Source: Maledivibacter sp. (lineage in GTDB: Bacteria > Bacillota > Clostridia > Peptostreptococcales > Caminicellaceae). Taken from it: DNA of 64,000 nucleotides. Below the pieces are notes generated by a model. That model was given only the letters and a program-made list of their open reading frames with translations, did not search any database and had not been told where the DNA came from. The position numbers were made by a program, and so were the translations under genes. Shown here piece after piece: positions 33,755-42,127 of this stretch. The stretch spans positions 1-64,000 of the forward strand of contig JAOASB010000022.1 of NCBI GenBank assembly GCA_025210375.1. The letters run 5' to 3'. Every line of letters begins with the position of its first letter. Positions within the stretch are counted from its first letter, which is position 1.

Positions 33755-34201
33755 ATGAAAGGCTTTAAATTTAGATATGAAAGCATCCTTGATCTTATTG
33801 ATAAAAAAGAAAGTAATGTGAAAAACAAGTTAAGGGAATCCTATAATGTTTTGCATCGTGAAAAGCATAAGTTAAATACGCTGGTCATTAAGGATGATCA
33901 ATATACTAAGATAATTAAGGAAAAGACTTCGTCGGGTTGCAAGCTCATGACCCTAAGAAATATACAGAGTTATAGAAAGGATTTAAATAATAATATAGTC
34001 CTTCAAAACAATGTTATATTCAATAAAGAAAAGGAAATTGACTCAATAAGAAATGAATTATTAAAGATATCAAAAGAGAAAAAGATAATGGAAAAATTAA
34101 AGGAAAAGAATCTTGAAGAATTTAAAATGGAACTTAAAAAAGTGGAAGAAAGAAGTATTGATCAGTTAGTTACATATAAAAACAGCTTAATACACAGGTG
34201 A
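33755..34201 (+). CDS. fliJ: Flagellar export chaperone FliJ
   Basis: A 148-residue, almost wholly coiled-coil protein, beginning MKGFKFRYESILDLIDKKES. ATG 33755 follows GAAGGGTGA. Identification rests on the typical start (F.FR...IL.L...KE), size, high K/E content and its place after fliI. FliJ is the stalk-like partner of the export ATPase. The end overlaps the next gene region (TGATG). Confidence 0.88.
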   Translation: MKGFKFRYESILDLIDKKESNVKNKLRESYNVLHREKHKLNTLVIKDDQYTKIIKEKTSSGCKLMTLRNIQSYRKDLNNNIVLQNNVIFNKEKEIDSIRNELLKISKEKKIMEKLKEKNLEEFKMELKKVEERSIDQLVTYKNSLIHR

Positions 34202-34206
34202 TGGAT

Positions 34207-35457
34207 ATGGAGAAGAAAACAAATCAAACAGAAAAAGAGTTAGGAATTGGAAAAATCTTATTGGTAATATTTATTGTGTTTATTATTACGCCAATGATCA
34301 TAGTGGGAATTATATACTATACTAATGATAATTTTAGGTTAGAGGCTAATAAATATCTAGTGGTGTTACCGGGACCTTTAGGGGAGCATTTTAAATCATA
34401 TCCCACTAAGACTGAGCTTGACAAGCAAAAAGTATCTATTGCTAAATATTTGACCCAGATAGATAATAATAGAGCCATAGATAAGCTTACTTTGATTAAG
34501 AATGAAGACGAAGTTCTATATAATGACATTATCAAGCTCATGATAAAGCTTAACGGTAATAAAACAAAGGTTATTATGGATGAGATACGAAACAACTTAG
34601 TCAAGAAGGATGTTCTTTTAAGAACCGTGGAACAAATTGATGTTGAAAAAGAAAATGAGATTCTTGAGAAAGCGAAATATCTTGAAAGCCTTACACCTAT
34701 AACTGCTATCAATGAAATAGAAGCTGATATTGAAGAAAAAAGAACTACTTATTCAGAACTTGCCACAATATTTGAAAGTATTAAGGCTGAAAATGCAGTT
34801 AACCTTCTAAGGCACATGGATGAAGGAGTAAGGGAGAAAATAATTGATAATTTTGGCTATGATGAAAAGAAGAGAGAGATAAAAGTTCTTTTAAGTACAA
34901 TCAATGATAATGAATCAAAGCTAAAGTATGCATCAGAAATATATTTGACAGAAAATCCAGAAAAATTAGTTAGCATTATTGGTAATACGGCTACCTATAA
35001 GATAGATGATTTAGCTGTTATTTATAAGAATATTGGAGTTATAAAAGGGGCACAAATTCTAGCAAAGCTAGAGGATGATAATTTTGTTCATGAATTAGTA
35101 AATGAGATTAAGGAAAGAGAAATTTTGTCAAACGATGAAGATCTATTAACCGAGGATCTTTTGAAGGCCTATAAGATTTATAGGGACTTTGATAAAAATG
35201 TAAAGGAATTGACTTCCATATATGAAAAAATGGAAGATAGGCAAATAGCTGAACTTATAAAAAGGATGATAAGAAACAGTACGTCAACTAGAAAATATAC
35301 ACTTAATAGTGGTGAAAGTATATCCATAAGCGATGAAGATTTGGCCTTAACAATTTTAAAGGAATTCAATGAAAGAAAATTAGCAGCTGTATTATCTAAC
35401 CTAGATAATACCTTGGCCTCAGATGTTACAAAGAAGCTATCACTGCCAAATATATAA
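34207..35457 (+). CDS. Large MotE/YlxF-like membrane protein with MgtE-N-like modules
   Basis: A 416-residue protein at the position of ylxF/motE (between fliJ and fliK). The start is taken at ATG 34207, where AGGTGAT gives an SD; ATG 34201 overlaps the fliJ stop but has none. One N-terminal helix (about residues 15-41, ILLVIFIVFIITPMIIVGII) anchors a long extracytoplasmic part with MgtE_N-like helical repeats: TYSELATIFESIKAENAVNL..MDEG, DDLAVIYKNIGVIKGAQIL and ELTSIYEKMEDRQIAELIKR. FlbB/MotE proteins have about 150-220 residues and one such module; this one is about double. In Helicobacter MotE/PflC-type proteins organise the stator scaffold, so a motor-assembly role is likely. Family assignment is by position and repeat pattern. 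Confidence 0.72.
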   Translation: MEKKTNQTEKELGIGKILLVIFIVFIITPMIIVGIIYYTNDNFRLEANKYLVVLPGPLGEHFKSYPTKTELDKQKVSIAKYLTQIDNNRAIDKLTLIKNEDEVLYNDIIKLMIKLNGNKTKVIMDEIRNNLVKKDVLLRTVEQIDVEKENEILEKAKYLESLTPITAINEIEADIEEKRTTYSELATIFESIKAENAVNLLRHMDEGVREKIIDNFGYDEKKREIKVLLSTINDNESKLKYASEIYLTENPEKLVSIIGNTATYKIDDLAVIYKNIGVIKGAQILAKLEDDNFVHELVNEIKEREILSNDEDLLTEDLLKAYKIYRDFDKNVKELTSIYEKMEDRQIAELIKRMIRNSTSTRKYTLNSGESISISDEDLALTILKEFNERKLAAVLSNLDNTLASDVTKKLSLPNI

Positions 35458-35465
35458 TACTGTAA

Positions 35466-35486
35466 TTAATGGTTATTAGCCATTAA
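35466..35486 (+). other. Small hairpin before fliK
   Basis: TTAATGG, loop TTATTAG, CCATTAA: a perfect 7-bp stem 17 bp before the AAGGAGGTG SD of fliK. No U-run follows, so it is probably not a terminator. Confidence 0.4.
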
Positions 35487-35518
35487 TATATATAATCATT
35501 TTAAGGAGGTGAAAAGTG

Positions 35519-36964
35519 ATGAAGGGGAATGTGAATAAAAATCAATTTATGCATAATTTTATGATTGCTAAATCAAATAATACCAATGGGGTAAGGAAAA
35601 ATTCTTTAAGGGATCAAAATAATGATTTCAAAAAGGTATTAGAAGGTAAGAAGGATAAGGAGCTAGGTAAGAGAGAACCAAAGATTGAATCTAAGGATTC
35701 ACAAAGTCATGATGATAAAAAAGCAGATGAAACTCAGAATATAAAGGAAAATGATAAAGCAAAGGATACCATCGATTCTAGGGATTCTAAAGAAGAAACA
35801 ACTTTAGATCAAGCTAAGGATATAAAGAAAAATGATAAAGCGAAGGATTCCAATGAGGAAACAACTTTAGATGAGTTAAATATTGCAATTGAAAATTTAA
35901 TACAAACTTTACAATCAAATAATATAATTGATGGAGAGAAGTTAAAAGCTTTAATCAAACAAATTGAAAGCATCATGGATTCGTTGAATATTGATGGACT
36001 TGATATGGATTCAACCCTTGATTTAAGTAAACTTAAGGATTTGTTAGTGGATTTGAAGCTTTTTAGCAGTTCTGAGCTTATCCATAATGAAGGGCTTAAG
36101 GAAATGATTGATAAAAAGCTTGATAAATTGTCAAAACTTATAAAAAATATGGATTCAGCTTCTGATCAATCCCATATACAAACCAATAATGGTGATACTA
36201 ACCAAGTAAAGGTTCAAAGCTCTAAGTCTGGCAGTTCTAATCCAGATTTGCCAAACCAAGATATGACTAACAGTAGTGATGTAGAAAAAGGATTGTCCAA
36301 TGAAGAAAGGGAGTTATCCAATGAAGAAAAGGTAAACTCTGAAGGGCGAGAAACAAATACTTCAATGGAAGAAAAGTCAAAGAATCAGTTTGGATTATCC
36401 CAAAGGAAAAATCTAAATACCGATACTAATGCTGTAAATAATAATGATATGGAAATGGCTGTCCTTAGGAATATTGAAGTTGATAACTCAAGAAACCCTC
36501 AATTAGTTGAACTGAGCAAGGCATCCGCCAACGGTACCCCAAAGCCAGATCAAAATCTTTTTAACCAAATCATGGAAGGTACAAAGCTTTCTATTTCTGA
36601 AGACGTATCTGAGATGTTTCTTAAGCTTAAGCCCGATAACCTTGGTAACCTATCAATGAAAATATCCATAGAAAGGGGTATTGTGGTTGCTAGGTTTGAT
36701 GTGGAAAGTCAGATGGTTAAGGAAACCATAGAATCTAATCTTGAGGATTTAAGAAATGCTTTAAGCGATAAAGGCTTTGAAATTAAGGAATTTAACGTAT
36801 CTGTTAACAAGGATTCCGATAATCAAGAAAGCAGTTTTTCCTATTTTAGTAAGAAAAAAGCGAAGAAGAACACTCTAGGAAGTAGTGAAATAAAGGATGA
36901 TAAATATTTTTCAAATCAGCAGAGGATTGAAAGTATTACTTCCTCAATTGACTACTTAGGATAA
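35519..36964 (+). CDS. fliK: Flagellar hook-length control protein FliK
   Basis: A 481-residue hook-length protein. ATG 35519 follows AAGGAGGTG at 7 bp. The first 330 residues are low-complexity and charged (KDKELGKREPKIESKDSQS; NEERELSNEEK repeats), the flexible ruler. The C-terminal Flg_hook domain (about residues 350-440) has the motif LKPDNLGNLSMKISIERGIVV and ends with NALSDKGFEIKEFNVSVN. It measures hook length and triggers the substrate switch of FlhB. The following gene repeats this C-terminal domain twice. Confidence 0.93.
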   Translation: MKGNVNKNQFMHNFMIAKSNNTNGVRKNSLRDQNNDFKKVLEGKKDKELGKREPKIESKDSQSHDDKKADETQNIKENDKAKDTIDSRDSKEETTLDQAKDIKKNDKAKDSNEETTLDELNIAIENLIQTLQSNNIIDGEKLKALIKQIESIMDSLNIDGLDMDSTLDLSKLKDLLVDLKLFSSSELIHNEGLKEMIDKKLDKLSKLIKNMDSASDQSHIQTNNGDTNQVKVQSSKSGSSNPDLPNQDMTNSSDVEKGLSNEERELSNEEKVNSEGRETNTSMEEKSKNQFGLSQRKNLNTDTNAVNNNDMEMAVLRNIEVDNSRNPQLVELSKASANGTPKPDQNLFNQIMEGTKLSISEDVSEMFLKLKPDNLGNLSMKISIERGIVVARFDVESQMVKETIESNLEDLRNALSDKGFEIKEFNVSVNKDSDNQESSFSYFSKKKAKKNTLGSSEIKDDKYFSNQQRIESITSSIDYLG

Positions 36965-36978
36965 AGGAGGGATACATC

Positions 36979-38025
36979 TTGTCTATAAGTGGAGTAAATA
37001 GGAGTTATTATAGTGCCGATAGTGGAAGAGCAGGTGGTGCATCTAATGAAGATTCTAAATTATTCAATCAAATATTGAACAATGCTAAGGAATCACTTTC
37101 AGAAGACATCTCCCAAATAGTTATCAAGTTAGAACCTAGCAGCCTAGGTAATCTATCTATAAAGGTTTCTGTAGAGGGTGGTATTACTGTTGCTAGATTC
37201 GGAACCGAAAATAAAGTTGTCAAGGATGTACTAAATGATCATTTGGAAGAATTGAAAAATATGTTGAATGAAAAGGGCTTTTTAGTAAAGAAGGTCGTAG
37301 TGGGCCTTGAATCCGATGATGATGAATCCAATGTTGAAATAGTAAATCAAATTTCAGAGAACATAAAAAACTCGCTTTCCAAAAAGACTCCCGAGATGGT
37401 TATAAAGATGAAGCCGGAAAGTCTAGGAGAATTATCTATAAAGGTCTATGAAAAAGATGGTGTGGAATATGCTGAATTTTTAGCCGACAGCCATATAGTG
37501 AAAAATGCTGTTTATTCTGACTTTGATAATATAAAGAAGGCTCTTAAGACAAAGGGGTTTGATATTCAAAGGTATGTTGTATCAGTTAAATCTGAGGATG
37601 ATGGCTCTGAAGGTAATGGAAATGCCAATGTAGAGGAAGATAAAGATCCCAACAAAATGGATAAGGATCTGTTTATGAAATTGCTGGTGGCTCAGATGTC
37701 AAATCAAGATCCCCTTAATCCCATGGAGGACAGGGAATTCATTGCTCAAATGGCTCAATTTAGCTCCTTGGAACAAATGCAGGAGGTTAATAAAAATGTT
37801 CAGCTAAATAATATCATACTGGATAAAATCAATGAAGCCTTAAATGGACAAAGCAAAAATGTTAATGAAGGCCTATATCATATTAATAATGGTTTAGATA
37901 AGCTCACTAAGGATATTAAGGGTTTAAATGATAATCAAAATGAATCCCTAAATAAGGACAAAGAAGTAATAAATCAATTAATAAATATCAATAAAGCCAT
38001 TAAAGGTTATGGTGATAATAGTTAA
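36979..38025 (+). CDS. flgD: Hook-cap protein FlgD fused to two FliK-type hook domains
   Basis: A 348-residue chimera, TTG start after AAAGGAGGG. Residues 28-110 (LFNQILNNAKESLSEDIS, LEPSSLGNLSIKVSVEGGIT, LNEKGFLVKKVVVGLE) match the C-terminal domain of FliK encoded just upstream. Residues 121-205 (KMKPESLGELSIKVYEKDG, KTKGFDIQRYVVSVKSE) are a second copy. After an acidic linker the FlgD core begins at about 227: MDKDLFMKLLVAQMSNQDPL, then MEDREFIAQMAQFSSLEQM. A helical tail follows instead of the usual FlgD C-terminal beta domain. FlgD caps the growing hook. The fusion suggests FliK/FlgD roles in hook-length control are physically joined. Confidence 0.93.
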   Translation: MSISGVNRSYYSADSGRAGGASNEDSKLFNQILNNAKESLSEDISQIVIKLEPSSLGNLSIKVSVEGGITVARFGTENKVVKDVLNDHLEELKNMLNEKGFLVKKVVVGLESDDDESNVEIVNQISENIKNSLSKKTPEMVIKMKPESLGELSIKVYEKDGVEYAEFLADSHIVKNAVYSDFDNIKKALKTKGFDIQRYVVSVKSEDDGSEGNGNANVEEDKDPNKMDKDLFMKLLVAQMSNQDPLNPMEDREFIAQMAQFSSLEQMQEVNKNVQLNNIILDKINEALNGQSKNVNEGLYHINNGLDKLTKDIKGLNDNQNESLNKDKEVINQLININKAIKGYGDNS

Positions 38026-38052
38026 TGGATTGATGCCATTGGAGGTGAATAC

Positions 38053-38430
38053 TTGGATAGAGTAAGATTTAATAATAATTTGATAATAAATCAAAGCAAT
38101 ATTTCAAAATCCCCTGTTAAATATAATACTCCCAAGAAATCATTTCAAGAAATACTTCATGGAATTGGCAGGCCCGAGGATGTAAAATTTTCCAAGCATG
38201 CCCTTGAGAGATTGAGGAAAAGAAATATTGACCTAAGCAGTGAAGATATAAGCAGAATAAATGTAGGGGTTGAGAAGGCCGAGGAAAAGGGTGTTAATGA
38301 GGCCCTCATACTTATGGGTAACAAGGCATTTATTGCAAGTGTGAAGAATAGAACCATCATCACCGCCGCTAGTGATGATCAATTAAAGGAAAATGTATTT
38401 ACCAATATAGATGGAGCCGTAATTGTATAA
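38053..38430 (+). CDS. Flagellar operon protein, TIGR02530 type
   Basis: A 125-residue protein with TTG start after GGAGGTG. It has the marks of the small family (TIGR02530) found between flgD and flgE in Firmicutes: KFSKHALERLRKRNIDLS and GNKAFIASVKNRTIITA, with a short N-terminal variable part. Its role is unproved; position suggests hook assembly. It is co-directional, 28 bp after flgD and 83 bp before flgE. Confidence 0.88.
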   Translation: MDRVRFNNNLIINQSNISKSPVKYNTPKKSFQEILHGIGRPEDVKFSKHALERLRKRNIDLSSEDISRINVGVEKAEEKGVNEALILMGNKAFIASVKNRTIITAASDDQLKENVFTNIDGAVIV

Positions 38431-38512
38431 GCTGGACCTTCCATAAGGGGGCTTTCAATCTCTGACTGATAGAGGAGATTATTTACGGTAAATATAAAGG
38501 AGGTCATTTATT

Positions 38513-39775
38513 ATGATGAGAGCAATGTATTCTGGAGTTTCAGGTCTTAGAGTACATCAAGCTAAGATGGATGTTATAGGTAATAACATAGCAAATGTAA
38601 ATACCGTTGGATTTAAAAGAAGCTCAGTTACATTCCAAGAGGTATTCAGTCAAACCCTAAAGGGGGCAGGTTCTCCCCAGGGTGGTAGAGGGGGTACAAA
38701 CCCTCAGCAGGTAGGTCTAGGGGTTAATGTGGCTTCAATGTCTGTAAATCATTCAAAGGGTTCCACCATGAGAACCGATTATACCACTGACTTAATGGTA
38801 GATGGTAATGGTTATTTTATACTATCTAATGATGTAAATGCTCAAAACCGTTTCTATACTAGGGCAGGTAACTTTAATGTGGACAGAGCAGGATATCTTG
38901 TTGCACCGAATGGGTACAAGGTATTGGATGAAAATTTAAAGCCTATACAGATCAATAAGTCTGAGACAAAGGCTGCAACTCCAACAAGCAAGATGCAGAT
39001 TAAAGGGAATATAAATTTAAATGATTCAGAATATACAACGACTGTAGATGTATATGATAGTTTGGGTGATGTACATACATTTACTATAAAATTCTCGAAT
39101 TTTGCAGCAACTACAGCACCGACTCTTGGTAGTACTAGACAAATAGAGATAAAAGATGAAAAAGGAACAGTTTTATTTGGAAAGTCAGGTGAAGAAAGGT
39201 ATATTCAGTTTGATTCGTCTGGAAATTTTTCCCAAATACAAGATGGTACCCCTACACAAATTACTACTCAGGACATAACTTTAGATGTACCTGGAGCGGC
39301 AGCCCTAAAGATCACTATTGATGATTCGTCTTTCCAAGATGCTAATGGCAAGCCATTATTAACACAAGTTAGCAATACCTCAGATGCCAAGGGCGTTGCA
39401 GTAGACGGTAACTCAGCTGGAACGATCAACGATTTCACCATATCTCCAAATGGAGAGGTAGTTGGTATCTTCTCAAACGGGGAAAGGAAGATTTTATCTA
39501 GAATAGGCTTGGCAGACTTCGATAACCCAGCTGGTCTTCTCAAGATAGGCGGCAACATGTTTGTAGATTCACCTAACTCAGGGACTCCTAAGTATGGTAC
39601 TCCATCAAGCGGCAGCTTTGGTGATCTATCGCCGGGGGCATTGGAGATGTCGAATGTTGACCTTTCACTGGAGTTTACAGATATGATTTCTACACAAAGG
39701 GGATTCCAAGCTAACTCTAGGATAATCACTACTACCGATGAGATGCTTCAAGAGCTTGTTAACCTCAAAAGATAA
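38513..39775 (+). CDS. flgE: Flagellar hook protein FlgE
   Basis: A 420-residue hook subunit. The N-terminal helix has MRAMYSGVSGLRVHQAKMDV and NNIANVNTVGFKRSSVTFQ, and the C-terminal helix has LSLEFTDMISTQRGFQANSR; both are the polymer-core helices of hook and rod proteins. The middle D1/D2 region is variable with LMVDGNGYFILSN. The SD is AAGGAGG, 8 bp before the first of two ATG codons. It forms the hook and is capped by FlgD during growth. Confidence 0.97.
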   Translation: MMRAMYSGVSGLRVHQAKMDVIGNNIANVNTVGFKRSSVTFQEVFSQTLKGAGSPQGGRGGTNPQQVGLGVNVASMSVNHSKGSTMRTDYTTDLMVDGNGYFILSNDVNAQNRFYTRAGNFNVDRAGYLVAPNGYKVLDENLKPIQINKSETKAATPTSKMQIKGNINLNDSEYTTTVDVYDSLGDVHTFTIKFSNFAATTAPTLGSTRQIEIKDEKGTVLFGKSGEERYIQFDSSGNFSQIQDGTPTQITTQDITLDVPGAAALKITIDDSSFQDANGKPLLTQVSNTSDAKGVAVDGNSAGTINDFTISPNGEVVGIFSNGERKILSRIGLADFDNPAGLLKIGGNMFVDSPNSGTPKYGTPSSGSFGDLSPGALEMSNVDLSLEFTDMISTQRGFQANSRIITTTDEMLQELVNLKR

Positions 39776-39788
39776 ATAGGTAAATGAT

Positions 39789-39832
39789 GGGGATATTTCA
39801 AATTGAGGGACTTAATTCATTTTGAAATCCCC
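39789..39832 (+). other. Hairpin downstream of flgE
   Basis: GGGGATATTTCAAA pairs with TTTGAAATCCCC with one bulged base; an 18-nt loop. It stands 14 bp after the flgE stop and just before the terminator at 39850. Confidence 0.55.
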
Positions 39833-39849
39833 TTTGATAATGAACTCAA

Positions 39850-39878
39850 GGGACTGTCCTTTGGGACAGTCCCGTTTT
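39850..39878 (+). terminator. Internal terminator or attenuator between flgE and flbD
   Basis: GGGACTGTCC, loop TTTG, GGACAGTCCC, then GTTTTAAA: a perfect 10-bp GC-rich stem. With the hairpin just upstream it can stop a share of transcripts after flgE, so hook genes would be made in excess over the motor genes. Genes downstream must be reached by read-through, as no clear promoter follows. Confidence 0.75.
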
Positions 39879-39892
39879 AAAGGATGATTTAT

Positions 39893-40114
39893 ATGATATA
39901 TGTATCTAGGCTTAATGGAGAGGTTTTGGCTGTGAACTCAGACCTAATAGAGTTTATAGAGGCTACGCCCAATACTGTCGTATCCATGACTACTGGAAGA
40001 AAAATTGTAGTAAAAGAAGGTATTGACGAGATTATTGTCAAAATATTAGAATATAAGAAGAGGATTTTTGTAGAGAATGTCCCCGATACAAAATATCATA
40101 GAAATGAGGTGTAG
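39893..40114 (+). CDS. flbD: Flagellar protein FlbD
   Basis: A 73-residue small protein. ATG 39893 (MIYVSRLNGEVLAVNSDLIEFIE) follows AAAGGATGA; ATG 39884 lies inside the SD. The family pattern (RLNG..., TPNTVVSMTTGRKIVVKEGIDEI) is clear. FlbD-like proteins stand before motA in Firmicutes; the function is not established (SwrD promotes motor power in Bacillus). It is followed by motA after 3 bp. Confidence 0.9.
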   Translation: MIYVSRLNGEVLAVNSDLIEFIEATPNTVVSMTTGRKIVVKEGIDEIIVKILEYKKRIFVENVPDTKYHRNEV

Positions 40115-40117
40115 TCA

Positions 40118-40912
40118 TTGGATTTATCAACGGTCTTAGGAATGATAGCAGGTATTGTACTTATTCTATGGGGAATAATTGATGCCGGTGAGCTAGGCTG
40201 GTTCTGGAGTCTTTCTTCATTGCTAATAGTATTGGGGGGAACAATTTCAGCAACTTTTATTGCTTTTCCGCTGAAAAAGGTTTTAGCTACATTAAAGGTT
40301 GTTAAAAAGGCCTTTGCAAACAATATGTTTGAAGTTGCCTTAATTATAAGCAAGGTAGTAAATCTGGCCAACGTTGCTAGGAGAGAAGGTCTGCTAGCAC
40401 TGGAGGAAGCTGTAGAAGAAATTGAGGATGATTTTTTGCAAAAGGGTGTCATGCTAATTGTTGATGGTACAGACCCAGAACTGGTTAAAAATATACTTGA
40501 AACAGAGATAGCTTTCCTTGAGGAAAGACATAATGAAGGGAAAAGTATTTTTGATATCATGGGAACCCTTGCACCGGCCTTCGGTATGATAGGGACCCTT
40601 ATAGGGTTAGTGGCCATGCTTAAGCAGCTTGATGATCCCAGTTCAATAGGGCCTAGTATGGCAGTTGCTTTGATTACAACCCTTTATGGGTCAATTATAG
40701 CAAACTTAGTTTGTATACCAATAGCAAAAAAATTGAAGCTAAAGAGTAGAGAAGAGATCCTATTAAAGGAAATCATGATTGAAGGTTTATTATCCATCCA
40801 GGCAGGTGAGAACCCTAGAATAATAGAGGAAAAACTTAAAGCCTTCCTACCACCTTCAATACGTAAATCATTAAATGATAACGAGGATACGGAGGCTTTA
40901 GCAGATGAGTAG
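40118..40912 (+). CDS. motA: Flagellar stator protein MotA
   Basis: A 264-residue stator subunit, TTG start after GAGGTG. Four membrane segments: about residues 4-22 and 32-50 (LLIVLGGTISATFIAFPL) and about 150-168 and 180-200 (GTLAPAFGMIGTLIGLVAML and VALITTLYGSIIANLVC). The cytoplasmic loop contacts FliG. Together with MotB it forms the ion channel that drives rotation. Whether it is H+ or Na+ coupled is not clear from sequence. It overlaps motB. Confidence 0.96.
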   Translation: MDLSTVLGMIAGIVLILWGIIDAGELGWFWSLSSLLIVLGGTISATFIAFPLKKVLATLKVVKKAFANNMFEVALIISKVVNLANVARREGLLALEEAVEEIEDDFLQKGVMLIVDGTDPELVKNILETEIAFLEERHNEGKSIFDIMGTLAPAFGMIGTLIGLVAMLKQLDDPSSIGPSMAVALITTLYGSIIANLVCIPIAKKLKLKSREEILLKEIMIEGLLSIQAGENPRIIEEKLKAFLPPSIRKSLNDNEDTEALADE

Positions 40913-41657
40913 AAGGAAACCTCAAGAAGAAGAACCGGGTGGAGTGCCAGAGTATATGGCCACCTATGGGGATATGATGACATTGTTGTTATGCTTTTTT
41001 GTATTGTTGTTTGCTTTTTCAGAAATTGACTCAAAAAAATTTCATGCGATAATGGAATCCTTTCAAGGTTCTGCAGGAGTTATGAGAGGTGGTAAAACCT
41101 TAGATGATACTGAGTTTGTAAATAATTCGAACCTTGAAGATGAAATAGCTAATAACTTAAAGGAAATAAGGGATTTACAGGCTCTTAAGGAAAGCTTTGA
41201 AGAGCATTTAAAGGAGAATAAGCTGGAAAACAAGATATTAGTTGAGCTTGATGATAGAGGTCTTTTGATTAGGTTTGACGATAATGTTCTCTTTGATTCC
41301 GGTAGGGCAGAATTAAAGTATCAATCGAAGGAAACCTTGCAGTTTATGTCGGGACTATTAAGACAAGATCAATTTTCTGACAAAATTATTAGGGTTGAAG
41401 GGCATACTGATTCAGATCCTATTAAAAGTAGTAGAAAGTTCCCTACTAACTGGGAATTATCGACTATAAGGGCTGTTAATGTAGCACGATTTTTAATTGA
41501 GGGTACAGATATGACTCCCGAAAGAATAGTTGTATCGGGCTACAGTAAATACCATCCAGTGGTTCCAAATGATGATGCAAAAAACAAGGCTAAAAATAGA
41601 AGAGTTGATATAGTAATATTAAACTCGGATTATGAAAAAAGTGAGCCGAATTATTAA
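40905..41657 (+). CDS. motB: Flagellar stator protein MotB
   Basis: A 250-residue stator subunit. The single membrane helix, MATYGDMMTLLLCFFVLLFA, has the ion-binding Asp in GDMMT. A plug-like segment follows, and the OmpA-like peptidoglycan-binding domain (about residues 120-250) has VEGHTDSDP and SGYSKYHPVVPN with NRRVDIVI. The start overlaps motA by 8 bp, giving coupled synthesis. It anchors the stator to the cell wall. Confidence 0.96.
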   Translation: MSRRKPQEEEPGGVPEYMATYGDMMTLLLCFFVLLFAFSEIDSKKFHAIMESFQGSAGVMRGGKTLDDTEFVNNSNLEDEIANNLKEIRDLQALKESFEEHLKENKLENKILVELDDRGLLIRFDDNVLFDSGRAELKYQSKETLQFMSGLLRQDQFSDKIIRVEGHTDSDPIKSSRKFPTNWELSTIRAVNVARFLIEGTDMTPERIVVSGYSKYHPVVPNDDAKNKAKNRRVDIVILNSDYEKSEPNY

Positions 41658-41693
41658 TTTACGAAATCAAATTTATAAAAAGGGGACAAAGGT

Positions 41694-42110
41694 ATGGATT
41701 TAAAGAAAGTTCTTGTTTTAAGCTTAATAGGATTGCTTGTCCTAGCATTGATATTCACTTTAGTTTTCTTCCTAGTGATCAATAAAAAAGGAGAAAGTAA
41801 GGAGCAAAAGGTTGAATATTTTGAGTTTAAACTTGATGAGATGTATACTAATATTAAGGAAAGTAACAGTATATTGAAGATAAATATATCCATAGAATAT
41901 ACGGATAGCCAGCTTGCTGAAACCCTTAATAAAGGTAAGTCAAGAATTTCTAATGATATCCTTGAACTTCTCAGAAATAAAACCATAAAGGAATTGTCTG
42001 GGAAAGAGGGGCAGCAAAAAGCTAGAAAAGATATACAAAATAAGGTAGCGGAAATAGTTAGGACTAATACCATTTCTAATATCTATTTTACAGAATTTAT
42101 AATCCAATAG
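41694..42110 (+). CDS. fliL: Flagellar basal body protein FliL
   Basis: A 138-residue protein with one N-terminal membrane helix (about residues 6-30, VLVLSLIGLLVLALIFTLVF) and a periplasm-facing domain with IKINISIEYTD-like strands and helix ELLRNKTIKELSGKEGQQK, ending FTEFIIQ. This fits FliL, which stabilises stators. Sequence similarity in the family is low, so position between motB and fliM helps. The SD is AAAGG, with GGGGACAAAGG before ATG. Confidence 0.9.
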   Translation: MDLKKVLVLSLIGLLVLALIFTLVFFLVINKKGESKEQKVEYFEFKLDEMYTNIKESNSILKINISIEYTDSQLAETLNKGKSRISNDILELLRNKTIKELSGKEGQQKARKDIQNKVAEIVRTNTISNIYFTEFIIQ

Positions 42111-42127
42111 TATTGGGGGTGACGTAA

